Assembly: GCF_014644295.1 (NCBI RefSeq)
Contig: NZ_BMKK01000018.1
Span: forward strand, 1 to 62,028
Length of the DNA stretch: 62,028 nt
Source of the DNA: Emticicia aquatilis
GTDB lineage: Bacteria > Bacteroidota > Bacteroidia > Cytophagales > Spirosomataceae
Direction: 5' to 3'
Position numbers and translations under genes: made by a program. How positions within the stretch are numbered: the stretch's first letter is position 1; the number at the start of each line of letters is the position of its first letter. This document shows positions 24,217 through 31,892 of this stretch, piece by piece. The notes below the pieces were generated by a model. That model was not told where the DNA came from and did not search any database. It was given only the letters and a program-made list of their open reading frames with translations.

Positions 24217-24714
24217 ATGTCAATGATTACAGCGTTCCTCAAAGAATTAGAACAAGAATCCCTCGTCACTCGTAAGATGTTATCTCTCATTCCCGATGAC
24301 CAATTCGACTGGCAGCCACACCCAAGAAGCATGAGTTTTCGCCAATTGGGTACGCACATTGCCGAATTACCAACATGGATAACTTTGGGACTCTCAACCG
24401 ATGAATTAGATTTTGCAAAAACGCCCTATCAACCAAAACAAATCAATAATACGGCCGAATTAGTGGCGTATTTTGAAGAAACATTGGCCGATGGACGCAC
24501 GCAACTTATTCCAGAAAATGAAGAAAAATTAGCAGAATCGTGGAAATTACGTGCAGGTGACCAAATCTACATGGATGTAAGCAAGGCCGAAGCCATACGT
24601 AATGCTTTGAGCCAAACAATTCATCACAGAGCTCAATTAGGTGTTTTCTTGCGTCTCATGGATATTCCGATACCTGGTTCTTATGGGCCAAGTGCCGACG
24701 AGACAAATTTCTAA
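24217..24714 (+). CDS. DinB family protein
   Basis: A 165-residue four-helix protein of the DinB/YfiT-like superfamily. The three metal-ligand histidines can be seen as H in RQLGTHIAELP and the pair in SQTIHHRAQLGVFLR. DinB-like proteins are often thiol-dependent enzymes or stress proteins; the substrate cannot be predicted here. The start MSMITAFLKELEQE at 24217 fits the first helix. It has an operator-like dyad upstream and an intrinsic terminator downstream, so it seems to be transcribed alone. Confidence 0.88.
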   Translation: MSMITAFLKELEQESLVTRKMLSLIPDDQFDWQPHPRSMSFRQLGTHIAELPTWITLGLSTDELDFAKTPYQPKQINNTAELVAYFEETLADGRTQLIPENEEKLAESWKLRAGDQIYMDVSKAEAIRNALSQTIHHRAQLGVFLRLMDIPIPGSYGPSADETNF

Positions 24715-24824
24715 ATGAGGGGTTTTCTAAAGACTTTAAGCCAATGAAAATTCATGAAAGGCATATAGCCTACACAAAATTATGAAAAATGCTTTTTTAG
24801 GGTAAACGCAATCCACATAACTGA

Positions 24825-24860
24825 AGAGAGGTCAGAACTTGACCTCTCTTTATTTTTTTG
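24825..24860 (+). terminator. terminator after dinB, overlapping a convergent gene
   Basis: Stem AGAGAGGTCA (24825-24834) with TGACCTCTCT (24840-24849) is followed by a T-run. The T-run falls inside the last codons and stop of the minus-strand small gene at 24850-25098, so the two transcription units share these bases. Confidence 0.85.
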
Positions 24861-25098
24861 TGCTATCCATTGTTGCTACATTAGCTGTTGCAATTGAATC
24901 TTTTTTAAAATAAGCCTTTTTGTCGGCATCGGTTGCTTGTTCGGGCGTGCCAAAAGTAATAAAACCAGCAAAATAAGCTATCGCCATAAGGCCTATTAGT
25001 AGGCCAAATCCCCAACCCAAAAGACGTTTGTAGTCAAGTTTGGTTTCTTCTTTTATCTCAGTTTTGTTTTCTAATGCTTTTTTTTGATTAATGTTCAT
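24850..25098 (-). CDS. small single-pass membrane protein, unknown
   Basis: An 82-residue protein that I cannot assign to a family. It has a charged Lys/Glu-rich N-terminus, one clear membrane helix at about 28-49 (GWGFGLLIGLMAIAYFAGFIT), and a polar Lys/Asp/Ala-rich C-terminal tail. The ATG at 25098 follows an A-rich leader on its strand. The downstream end overlaps the T-run of the dinB terminator. Confidence 0.6.
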   Translation of the reverse strand: MNINQKKALENKTEIKEETKLDYKRLLGWGFGLLIGLMAIAYFAGFITFGTPEQATDADKKAYFKKDSIATANVATMDSTKK

Positions 25099-25245
25099 GA
25101 CAGTAAGGATTTAGTTATACAGTTATTCAGAAAAAATAATACCACAGATTTTCTTATGAATAATGCAACAAATGGAGGAAATTTGGGGATAAACATCAGC
25201 ATTTGATGATTATTCCACAGAGAAAAACTTAAAAATGAGTATAAA

Positions 25246-25836
25246 ATGACTGAAATTGAGATTTTAGAAAGAAACCTGAATAAGTTTTCGGGAATGAGTA
25301 GCGAAGCATTTCAGCTTTCGGCGAAGTATTGGCAAGTGAAAACCTACAAAAAAGGTGATTTTTATAACGATTTTCAACAAGTTTGTAAGCATTTAGGGGT
25401 TGTTTTAGAGGGTGTTTTTCGTACTTATTACCTCGACGAAAAATCAGCCGACGAAAAAAATATTTTCTTCTACACCGATAATCAACTGGTGGTTTCCTAC
25501 GCAAGTTTTATCAATCAAGTGCCGTGTCATTTTTATACCCAGTCAATGGTTACATCAAAGGTTATCTACATTCACTTCGATAATCTGATGTCGCTTTATC
25601 GGCAGTCGCACGAGTGGGAGCGACTGGGCAGACTAATTGCCGAACAAGCCTCTAATGTGGCATTGAATCGCACCGAAAGTTTGCTTTTTCAAACTCCCGA
25701 ACAACGATATTTAGATTTGATTACATTCCACCCCGATATCATGAATAGCATTCCGCTGTATCATATTTCGTCGTATCTCGGCATTCAAGGGCCATCGCTG
25801 AGCAGAATCAGAAAAAGACTTTCTGAAAAAAAATAA
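25246..25836 (+). CDS. Crp/Fnr-family transcriptional regulator
   Basis: A 196-residue regulator with a cyclic-nucleotide-binding-type barrel over residues about 25-115 (YKKGDFYNDFQQVCKHLGVV onward) and a C-terminal helix-turn-helix near YHISSYLGIQGPSLSRIRKR. The phosphate-binding RxS cassette of true cAMP receptors is not evident, so the ligand is unknown. This is the short Bacteroidota group often annotated Crp/Fnr. It precedes osmC on the same strand by about 100 bases and may control it. Confidence 0.85.
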   Translation: MTEIEILERNLNKFSGMSSEAFQLSAKYWQVKTYKKGDFYNDFQQVCKHLGVVLEGVFRTYYLDEKSADEKNIFFYTDNQLVVSYASFINQVPCHFYTQSMVTSKVIYIHFDNLMSLYRQSHEWERLGRLIAEQASNVALNRTESLLFQTPEQRYLDLITFHPDIMNSIPLYHISSYLGIQGPSLSRIRKRLSEKK

Positions 25837-25937
25837 TCTAATTTTTTACGATTTTAACTTGGGTTAAAGTTTTTGTTGTGACTGGTGCCGACCTTTGTAT
25901 CATCAAATTCAAAATAACAATTTAAACAATAAAGACA

Positions 25938-26354
25938 ATGAAATTTACAAGACAAGCATCGGCAAATTGGAAAGGTACAGGAATGGAAGGCGTAGGAACA
26001 GTTTCTACTCAAAGTACAACACTCGATAAGGCTCAATTATCATTCAAAACTCGCTTTGCAGATGGCGTAGGTACAAACCCAGAAGAACTTATCGGAGCAG
26101 CTCACGCAGGTTGTTTCTCGATGAAATTTAGTTTCGTTCTGAACGAATTAGGTTTCACAGCCGATAATATCGACACAAATGCAAAAGTTGTGTTTGAAGA
26201 TGGAAAAATCACGCATATCCATTTAGATATGACTGCTTCGATTCCAAACATCACCGAAGAGCAATTCCAAGAAGCAGCCCTAAACGCAAAAGCAAATTGT
26301 CCGATTTCGCAATTATTCAATGCCGAAATCACGCTTACTGCAACTTTGGCTTAA
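25938..26354 (+). CDS. osmC: OsmC family peroxiredoxin
   Basis: A 138-residue hydroperoxide reductase-like protein. The two active-site cysteines of OsmC are present, one in GAAHAGCFSMKFS and one in KANCPISQLFN, with the usual spacing of about 64 residues. OsmC reduces organic hydroperoxides during osmotic or oxidative stress. It is full length and closed by an intrinsic terminator. The Crp-like regulator lies directly upstream. Confidence 0.93.
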   Translation: MKFTRQASANWKGTGMEGVGTVSTQSTTLDKAQLSFKTRFADGVGTNPEELIGAAHAGCFSMKFSFVLNELGFTADNIDTNAKVVFEDGKITHIHLDMTASIPNITEEQFQEAALNAKANCPISQLFNAEITLTATLA

Positions 26355-26388
26355 GATTAAATCTCATCAAAACGTATATAAATGTATC

Positions 26389-26420
26389 GAACACAGGAAG
26401 CAATTCCTGTGTTCTTTTTT
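26389..26420 (+). terminator. intrinsic terminator after osmC
   Basis: An 11-base perfect stem GAACACAGGAA (26389-26399) with TTCCTGTGTTC (26404-26414), 4-base loop and a following T-run. Confidence 0.88.
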
Positions 26421-26428
26421 ATTAATGA

Positions 26429-27580
26429 CTATAAATACCGCAACCAAGTTTTTTCGGGGTGTTGGCTTTTATAATTGCTGTACCACTTACAAAGCGGATA
26501 CATAATCAGAATAACGGCAAACCAAGCCAAATAAACCTGCGAAAGCGTAAGGCCATCGGCAGTTTTAGGTCGACCGAAGGTTTGTTCGGCAAACACAAAA
26601 TCTGCCCAAGAAAAGCCCTTCGCCAAGAAAACTACTATCAGAATAGCATGAATTAAGTACCAGTGAATGAGGTAATAAAAGAGAGGTACACTACCAAAAA
26701 CCTTAAAAAAAGCCAGTTTTTCTTCTCCAATTTTTTCAGAAAACCACAAAAGCAAGAAACACATACCGAGCATACAAAGTGTGAAATCGAGCGATGGAGG
26801 GTATTTATTGATATTCAGAAAAGAAAGAAGCGTAAAAAATGGTTTCGGATTTTCCGCCCACGGCACAGGGTCGCCGTAGATATTGATAAATCTTAAAATG
26901 ACGAAACCCACCAGAAATCCTCCAGCCATTTTTATAAAAAATGTCATTCGGGTGTTTTTTTCTGATAAAAAGTATTCGCCCAATCCATAGCCAAAAAGCA
27001 TAATCGACCACCACGGGATAATAGGATAACCCAAAATTACTAATCTCGAACCGAGCGGAAATACACTAACCGAAAACAGCGGATTTAAGGCAGATTTTGC
27101 AGATGATTCAGGCAATAGCACTAATAAACCATAAAAAATCATGATTACGCTACCCACACTTAGTGCAATTTTGGGCGATTTGCCGATAAAAAATGTAAGT
27201 AAAATAAACCCTACACCAATGGCCGCAATAACTTGGAATAAGAAAGTATGAAATCCAATGTCGAACCAAATGCCGAGCGTGATGATGGTAAATTCTAAGA
27301 ATATCAACCAAAGCCCACGAGTGAGTAAAAATCGCTTACTTTCTTTATTGTTTTGTTGTTTTTTTGCTGAAATATAAACCGAAACCCCCGATAAAAACAC
27401 AAATGTTGGGGCACATAAATGCGTAATCCAACGGCTAAAAAACAGTGCAGGGTAGGTAGTGGCCAAATCGGTTGGATTTTCGGCAAGAGCATTTTGAAGC
27501 AATAAATCTCGCAGGTGGTCGAGAGCCATAATAATCATAACAATGCCACGAACGACATCAATCGAAGTAATTCTTTTCAT
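26429..27580 (-). CDS. DUF1624/acyltransferase-like membrane protein
   Basis: A multi-pass inner-membrane protein of about 383 residues, started at MKRITSIDVVRGIVMIIMALDH (27580); a longer frame to 27610 adds a polar extension. The opening motif SIDVVRGIVMIIMALDHLRD is the hallmark of DUF1624, related to heparan-alpha-glucosaminide N-acetyltransferases, which move acetyl groups across membranes. About ten hydrophobic helices are visible. Substrate unknown. It is divergent from the TetR-MFS pair. Confidence 0.82.
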   Translation of the reverse strand: MKRITSIDVVRGIVMIIMALDHLRDLLLQNALAENPTDLATTYPALFFSRWITHLCAPTFVFLSGVSVYISAKKQQNNKESKRFLLTRGLWLIFLEFTIITLGIWFDIGFHTFLFQVIAAIGVGFILLTFFIGKSPKIALSVGSVIMIFYGLLVLLPESSAKSALNPLFSVSVFPLGSRLVILGYPIIPWWSIMLFGYGLGEYFLSEKNTRMTFFIKMAGGFLVGFVILRFINIYGDPVPWAENPKPFFTLLSFLNINKYPPSLDFTLCMLGMCFLLLWFSEKIGEEKLAFFKVFGSVPLFYYLIHWYLIHAILIVVFLAKGFSWADFVFAEQTFGRPKTADGLTLSQVYLAWFAVILIMYPLCKWYSNYKSQHPEKTWLRYL

Positions 27581-27683
27581 AATTTGTAAGGAAGGTTTTT
27601 GTGCTTCCAAATATAATAAAATCGCTATTTTTTTGAAAGCGAATAGTCTTTTTGCGAAAAAATATAATATTTCTTTTTAAAAG

Positions 27684-27699
27684 AACGAACATTCATTTA
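27684..27699. promoter_or_regulatory. candidate TetR operator 1
   Basis: AACGAACATTCATTTA recurs with one change at 28324-28339 before the MFS gene. It contains a GAA-CA-TTC dyad and overlaps the -7 box at 27698-27705, so binding would block transcription of the tetR gene. Confidence 0.55.
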
Positions 27700-27705
27700 T
27701 ATTTG
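27698..27705 (+). promoter_or_regulatory. -7 box of the tetR gene
   Basis: TATATTTG fits the consensus. It lies only 8 bases before the start codon, implying a very short leader. Confidence 0.45.
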
Positions 27706-27713
27706 CAACTGAT

Positions 27714-28304
27714 ATGAGAATTCGTGACGAACATAAAGAACAGATTGTCAAACAAAAGGCCCTTGAGTTGCTCGTGAGCCAAGGTTTTGAGGGTTTTAGT
27801 ATGCAGAAACTGGCACGAGCCGCCAATGTTTCACCTGCTACGCTTTACATTTATTACCGAGACAAAGAAGACCTTGTGATGAGTATTGGCCGTGAAATTG
27901 GCAAACAACTTAACCAAGCGATATTCAAGGGTTTTAACCCAGAGGCGGCTTTTGAGGAAGGAATGAGAGTACAATGGCGAAACAGAGCCAATTTTATGTT
28001 GAGCCATGAACTTGAAATGACATTTTATGAGCAAATCAAAAACTCGACTTTTAGGGAAGCGGTTTCGGCTGATATTGTAGCTGAGTTTAAAGAAAAAATG
28101 AGCATTTTCATGAAAAATGCTATCGAAAAGAATGAAGTAAAAGCCATGCCGATAGAAGTTTTTTGGTCGGTGGCGTATGCTCCGTTGTATAATCTACTGC
28201 GTTTTCATAGCGAAGGAAAAAGCATTGGTGGACGACCATTTGTTTTTTCTGAAGAAATTATGTGGCAAACGTTCGATTTAGTGATGAAAGCTCTTAAAAA
28301 TTAA
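27714..28304 (+). CDS. TetR/AcrR-family regulator
   Basis: A 196-residue repressor-type protein. The N-terminal TetR HTH is clear: KALELLVSQGFEGFSMQKLARAANVSPATLYIYY at about 15-48 (quoted core: MQKLARAANVSPATLYIYY). The remaining 145 residues are the helical ligand-binding domain, without recognisable specificity. It is followed after 38 bases by an MFS transporter, the usual arrangement for a drug- or metabolite-responsive efflux pair. Two near-identical 16-base sites, one before each gene, are the probable operators. Confidence 0.92.
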   Translation: MRIRDEHKEQIVKQKALELLVSQGFEGFSMQKLARAANVSPATLYIYYRDKEDLVMSIGREIGKQLNQAIFKGFNPEAAFEEGMRVQWRNRANFMLSHELEMTFYEQIKNSTFREAVSADIVAEFKEKMSIFMKNAIEKNEVKAMPIEVFWSVAYAPLYNLLRFHSEGKSIGGRPFVFSEEIMWQTFDLVMKALKN

Positions 28305-28323
28305 AAAATTTACCCGAATAATA

Positions 28324-28339
28324 AACGAACATTTATTTA
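28324..28339. promoter_or_regulatory. candidate TetR operator 2
   Basis: AACGAACATTTATTTA matches 27684-27699 at 15 of 16 bases and ends 3 bases before the MFS start codon. Confidence 0.5.
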
Positions 28340-28342
28340 ATA

Positions 28343-29572
28343 ATGGATAATAAAGCAACTTCGACTTTTACAAGATACCAGATATTTATTATTGCGATTC
28401 TGGCAATCTTACAATTTACACTGATTTTAGATTTTATGGTTTTGTCGCCTTTGGGTGCGATTTTGATGAAAGAATTGAGCCTTCAACCAAAACAATTTGG
28501 ACTTGTAGTTTCGGCTTATGCCTTTAGTGCGGGTGCCTCAGGACTTTTGGCTGCTGGATTTGCGGATAGATTCGACCGTAAAAAACTACTACTTTTCTTT
28601 TATGTGGGTTTTATTTTCGGCACAACGCTTTGTGCGATGGCAGATAGCTATGAGTTTTTGTTGATAGCTCGAATCGTGACTGGGATTTTTGGTGGCGTAA
28701 TTGGCTCAATTAGCTTTGCAATTATTTCAGATTTATTCAAACTCGAAATGCGTGGGCGTGTGATGGGTTTTGTGCAAATGGCGTTTTCGGCAAGTCAGAT
28801 TTTGGGTTTACCGATTGGTTTATATTTGGCCAATGCTTTTGGGTGGCATTCTCCGTTTTGGATGATTGTGGGTGTTTCGATAATCGTCGGAATTGCGATT
28901 GTTATTTATATGCAACCCGTTACTGAGCATTTGAAGGTTCAAAATGACCGCAATCCTTTTGAACACCTCTGGAAAACGCTATCAAAACCAGATTATTTTA
29001 AAGCATTTTTGGCTACAATTTTATTGGCTACGGGTGGTTTTATGCTCATGCCTTTTGGTAGTGCATTTAGTATCAATAACCTAAAAATTGACATCAAAGA
29101 TTTGCCGATGTTGTATTTGGTAACTGGCGTGTTTTCTATTGCCTTTGGGCCACTTTCGGGTAGATTGAGCGATAGTCTTGGAAAATATAAAGTGTTTTTT
29201 GTGGGAACAATCATTACGATTATCATGGTTTTGATTTATACTAATTTAGGTCAAACGCCGCTGTGGTTAGTGATTATTCTGAATGTGTTGATGTTTGCGG
29301 GTATTACGGCCCGAATGATTTCGGCTTCTTCGCTCATGACGGCTGTGCCGCAAATGCAAGACCGTGGAGCTTTTATGAGTATCAACTCATCGATTCAGCA
29401 GATTTCGGGTGGTGTTGCGGCTGCATTGGCAGGGGTGATAGTTTCGCAAGGAAGCGATGGTAAAATGCAGAATTACCCAATTTTAGGGCTGGTAGTGGTA
29501 GCCTCGATGGTGATAGCACTCGTGATGCTTTATATACTTAATGCACATATTAATAAAAAAATAAGCAAATAA
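28343..29572 (+). CDS. MFS transporter
   Basis: A 409-residue inner-membrane transporter with about 12 hydrophobic helices. The loop 2-3 signature is seen as GFADRFDRKKLLLF, and SGRLSDSLGKYK is the corresponding loop in the second half. The opening QIFIIAILAILQFTLILDFMVLS (shown in part) and PLGAILMKELSLQPKQFG are like the Bacteroidota AraJ/drug:H+ antiporter group. The substrate is unknown; the TetR neighbour suggests inducible export. Confidence 0.9.
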   Translation: MDNKATSTFTRYQIFIIAILAILQFTLILDFMVLSPLGAILMKELSLQPKQFGLVVSAYAFSAGASGLLAAGFADRFDRKKLLLFFYVGFIFGTTLCAMADSYEFLLIARIVTGIFGGVIGSISFAIISDLFKLEMRGRVMGFVQMAFSASQILGLPIGLYLANAFGWHSPFWMIVGVSIIVGIAIVIYMQPVTEHLKVQNDRNPFEHLWKTLSKPDYFKAFLATILLATGGFMLMPFGSAFSINNLKIDIKDLPMLYLVTGVFSIAFGPLSGRLSDSLGKYKVFFVGTIITIIMVLIYTNLGQTPLWLVIILNVLMFAGITARMISASSLMTAVPQMQDRGAFMSINSSIQQISGGVAAALAGVIVSQGSDGKMQNYPILGLVVVASMVIALVMLYILNAHINKKISK

Positions 29573-29583
29573 TTTTGGGATTG

Positions 29584-29603
29584 ACTGACATAGGGCTGTC
29601 AGT
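29584..29603. promoter_or_regulatory. second copy of the operator-like dyad
   Basis: ACTGACA-TAGGGC-TGTCAGT, one base different from 24152-24171. A TA-TT-CTTTG box ends 17 bases downstream, exactly as before dinB, and the HMA-like gene starts about 34 bases further on. Confidence 0.65.
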
Positions 29604-29653
29604 AGCTTGTATTTACTTTGTTTATCCTTCCAAATTCAAACCTAAGAATAGTC

Positions 29654-29872
29654 ATGATTTGGGTATTCAAAACTACGATTAAAAATAAAATACAGGTACG
29701 GAAAGTAGCTCCATTGCTCAACGAACTTGTTTTGCCGCACGGAAAATGGAACTTTGATTTAGAAGATTGTGATAAAATCTTGCGAATCGAAAACCAAAAA
29801 ATGGAGATTTGCGAAAGCTACATTGTGGAGCAATTAAGTGCTTCGGGATACGGAGTTGAGGTTTTAGAGTAA
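29654..29872 (+). CDS. HMA-like microprotein lacking the metal cysteines
   Basis: A 72-residue protein when started at MIWVFKTTIKNKIQ (29654); an upstream in-frame ATG at 29618 adds 12 residues but lies at the promoter box. The pattern beta-alpha-beta-beta-alpha-beta fits the ferredoxin-like heavy-metal-associated fold: VFKTTI, helix VRKVAPLLNELV, KWNFDLEDCDKILRIE, helix IVEQLSASGY, VEVLE. The CxxC metal loop of HMA proteins is replaced by NKIQ. A paralogue lies at 59911-60120 and shares KWNFDLEDCDKILR. The function is unknown. It has the same upstream dyad as dinB and its own terminator. Confidence 0.7.
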   Translation: MIWVFKTTIKNKIQVRKVAPLLNELVLPHGKWNFDLEDCDKILRIENQKMEICESYIVEQLSASGYGVEVLE

Positions 29873-29875
29873 AAC

Positions 29876-29910
29876 AAAAAGCCATCAGTGTTTAAATCTG
29901 ATGGCTTTTT
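29876..29910. terminator. bidirectional terminator
   Basis: Perfect 13-base stem AAAAAGCCATCAG (29876-29888) with CTGATGGCTTTTT (29898-29910) between the convergent HMA-like and pentapeptide-repeat genes. Confidence 0.9.
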
Positions 29911-29930
29911 TAGTGGAAAAGGTAAGGGTT

Positions 29931-30710
29931 TTATTTATTCATATACTTCTTGCCGTTTGAGTATTTCATATCAATACCAGCCTTGAATTTGGTATTATCG
30001 AAATTGGCATCATTACGAAACTCGGCATATTTGAAATCTGCTTGGTTGCTGAAAGCCGTGCTTTTGAAAGTTACACGTTCGCCGAAATTGGCGTACTTAA
30101 AGTCAGCGTAATTTTTGAATCGTACATCAAAGAAATCAGCATCTTGCTTGAATGAGGTATATTTGAAATTGGCGTATTCGTCAAAATCTGACTTAGCAAA
30201 AATTACTTCTTGTTTAAAATCGGCATATTTGAAATTGGCATCTTTCGAGAATTTCGCTCCACCAAACGAGGCTTTTTCGGCAAAATCAGAATATTTAAAC
30301 TCAGTTTTTCCTGCGAAAGAACAGTTTTCAAAAACCACTGCTTTTTCAAAATCAGTTGTGTAGGTTGTTCCATCACCAATATTCCAGTTTACGCTACCAT
30401 TGCCAATTTTACGACTCTTTTCTTCTTCTAAGTTTTTGTAGGCAATAATATCACCTTTGAACGTACAGTTTCTGAACGATATAGGCACTTCTACGTAGCT
30501 TTTATATTCTTCGTAATTGCCTTTGTTTTTGATGCGTTTACGATTTGAAAGTTCGGTTAAATCCAAGTCTCCAACAATTGTAGCATCTTGATAGTCAACA
30601 GTTTGTCCTTTGTCGATTGCTTCAAAAATAGTTTTTGCCGAAACCTCTTTTTGAGCTGAAGCCGTCGTGCCGACGAAAGCAAAAAGCATTAAAATTAGTA
30701 TCTTTTTCAT
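29931..30710 (-). CDS. exported pentapeptide-repeat protein
   Basis: A 259-residue protein started at MKKILILMLFAFVGTTASAQ (30710), a clear signal peptide; the longer frame to 30761 would bury this signal. From about residue 105 to 245 it consists of pentapeptide-like repeats with a central Phe, e.g. ANFKYTSFKQDADFFDVRF and ADFKYANFGERVTFKSTAF, which fold as a right-handed quadrilateral helix. No partner-binding specificity can be read from this. It is 53 bases downstream of the TSGGG-repeat gene and probably co-transcribed with it. Confidence 0.82.
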   Translation of the reverse strand: MKKILILMLFAFVGTTASAQKEVSAKTIFEAIDKGQTVDYQDATIVGDLDLTELSNRKRIKNKGNYEEYKSYVEVPISFRNCTFKGDIIAYKNLEEEKSRKIGNGSVNWNIGDGTTYTTDFEKAVVFENCSFAGKTEFKYSDFAEKASFGGAKFSKDANFKYADFKQEVIFAKSDFDEYANFKYTSFKQDADFFDVRFKNYADFKYANFGERVTFKSTAFSNQADFKYAEFRNDANFDNTKFKAGIDMKYSNGKKYMNK

Positions 30711-30763
30711 AAAATAATTTTGATTGATAGTATGATTGAATGATAGAATATCAATACACAAAT

Positions 30764-31801
30764 TTATTCATTGATATAAACACCGCCAGAGTTTGCATCC
30801 ATTCTTACGGCAATTCCACCACCGTTGAGCGAGCCTTTCACACGGTCTTTTTCAACAGTTCCGCTGAATTTAGATAATGTTGGTACTTTTACTCTTTGTC
30901 CATCAAGGTCTAAATCCATGCCTTTATCCATTGGCATTCTTACGTGAATGCTCCCTGCACTGGTCGAAAGCGAAAGGTATTTGCCAAGTGATTTAATATC
31001 GGCACTAATTCCACCGCCCGAAGTTGAGGCTTTTACGCTGGCTGTAATATCTTCTAATTTGATTGAACCACCCGAAGTCGAAGTTACGAAATCACCACTG
31101 ATTTCCTCGGCTCTGATTCCACCACCACTTGTTGTTGCTTTGATTGTACCGTCGAGTTTTTTGAGCGTTAAACCCCCACCCGAAGTACTTAGTCTGATGT
31201 CACCTTTGCAACCCTCAGCATCAATTCCCCCACCACTGGTTGCCACATCAATATTATCACGGCAACCGCTGATATTGATTCCACCGCCCGAAGTGCGACC
31301 TTTTACATTTCCGCCCAAGTTTTGGAGTTTCAAGCCACCACCACTGGTTGTGAAAACTAAATTTCCTGTAAGATTTTTGAGAGAGATTCCACCGCCACTG
31401 GTTACTAAATCGGTAGAGATTTTTTCGGGAGTGTAGATTTTGAAAGAAATACTGAGGCCATTTTTCCAGTTGTTCCAACCGCCTTCGCTTTTGCGTTTGG
31501 CAACACACGAAATGGTTTCACCTTCTTTTTTTACGCTTAATTCGTATTCTTTCAAACGGTCTTCGATTTCTTCTTTGCTGAGGTTACTTCCGCCGTTGTT
31601 TCCTCTTACATAAACCTCTACACGAGCTTCGTCGCCCGCACCACCTGTTACCGAAATTCCGCCACCCGAAGTGCGTACATTAAGGTTTTTTACTTCTGAT
31701 GATTTGTAGGTTTTTACGAAGTAAGGCGTTTCTTTATCTTGAGCCAAAGAAACCGTTGAAATGGATAATCCTAAAATAAATAATGAGAGTAGCTTTTTCA
31801 T
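30764..31801 (-). CDS. DUF4097-type TSGGG-repeat protein
   Basis: A 345-residue exported protein with signal peptide ending VSLAQ (about residue 20). From about residue 45 to the C-terminus a strand-turn unit built on TSGGGI repeats about ten times, spaced 17-20 residues (TSGGGISVTGG, TSGGGISLKNL, TSGGGLKLQNL, TSGGGINISGC, TSGGGIDAEGC and so on), ending NSGGVYINE. This is the DUF4097 adhesin-like beta-helix in an unusually regular form. Two repeats carry Cys at the same phase (ISGC, AEGC), which could pair. The role is unknown; periplasm or surface is inferred from the signal peptide. Confidence 0.85.
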   Translation of the reverse strand: MKKLLSLFILGLSISTVSLAQDKETPYFVKTYKSSEVKNLNVRTSGGGISVTGGAGDEARVEVYVRGNNGGSNLSKEEIEDRLKEYELSVKKEGETISCVAKRKSEGGWNNWKNGLSISFKIYTPEKISTDLVTSGGGISLKNLTGNLVFTTSGGGLKLQNLGGNVKGRTSGGGINISGCRDNIDVATSGGGIDAEGCKGDIRLSTSGGGLTLKKLDGTIKATTSGGGIRAEEISGDFVTSTSGGSIKLEDITASVKASTSGGGISADIKSLGKYLSLSTSAGSIHVRMPMDKGMDLDLDGQRVKVPTLSKFSGTVEKDRVKGSLNGGGIAVRMDANSGGVYINE

Positions 31802-31892
31802 AAATTGCGTAATGTTAAGATTTCATAATTATTGTTGTCTGAACATAAGATGCAAAACATGAAACGAGCGTTGCAGAAAATAGGAATTATTT

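Noticed and set aside
30948-31436. Pro-rich open frame opposite the TSGGG-repeat gene
   Set aside because: It is the reverse complement of the TSGGG repeats and carries no start context or independent motif.
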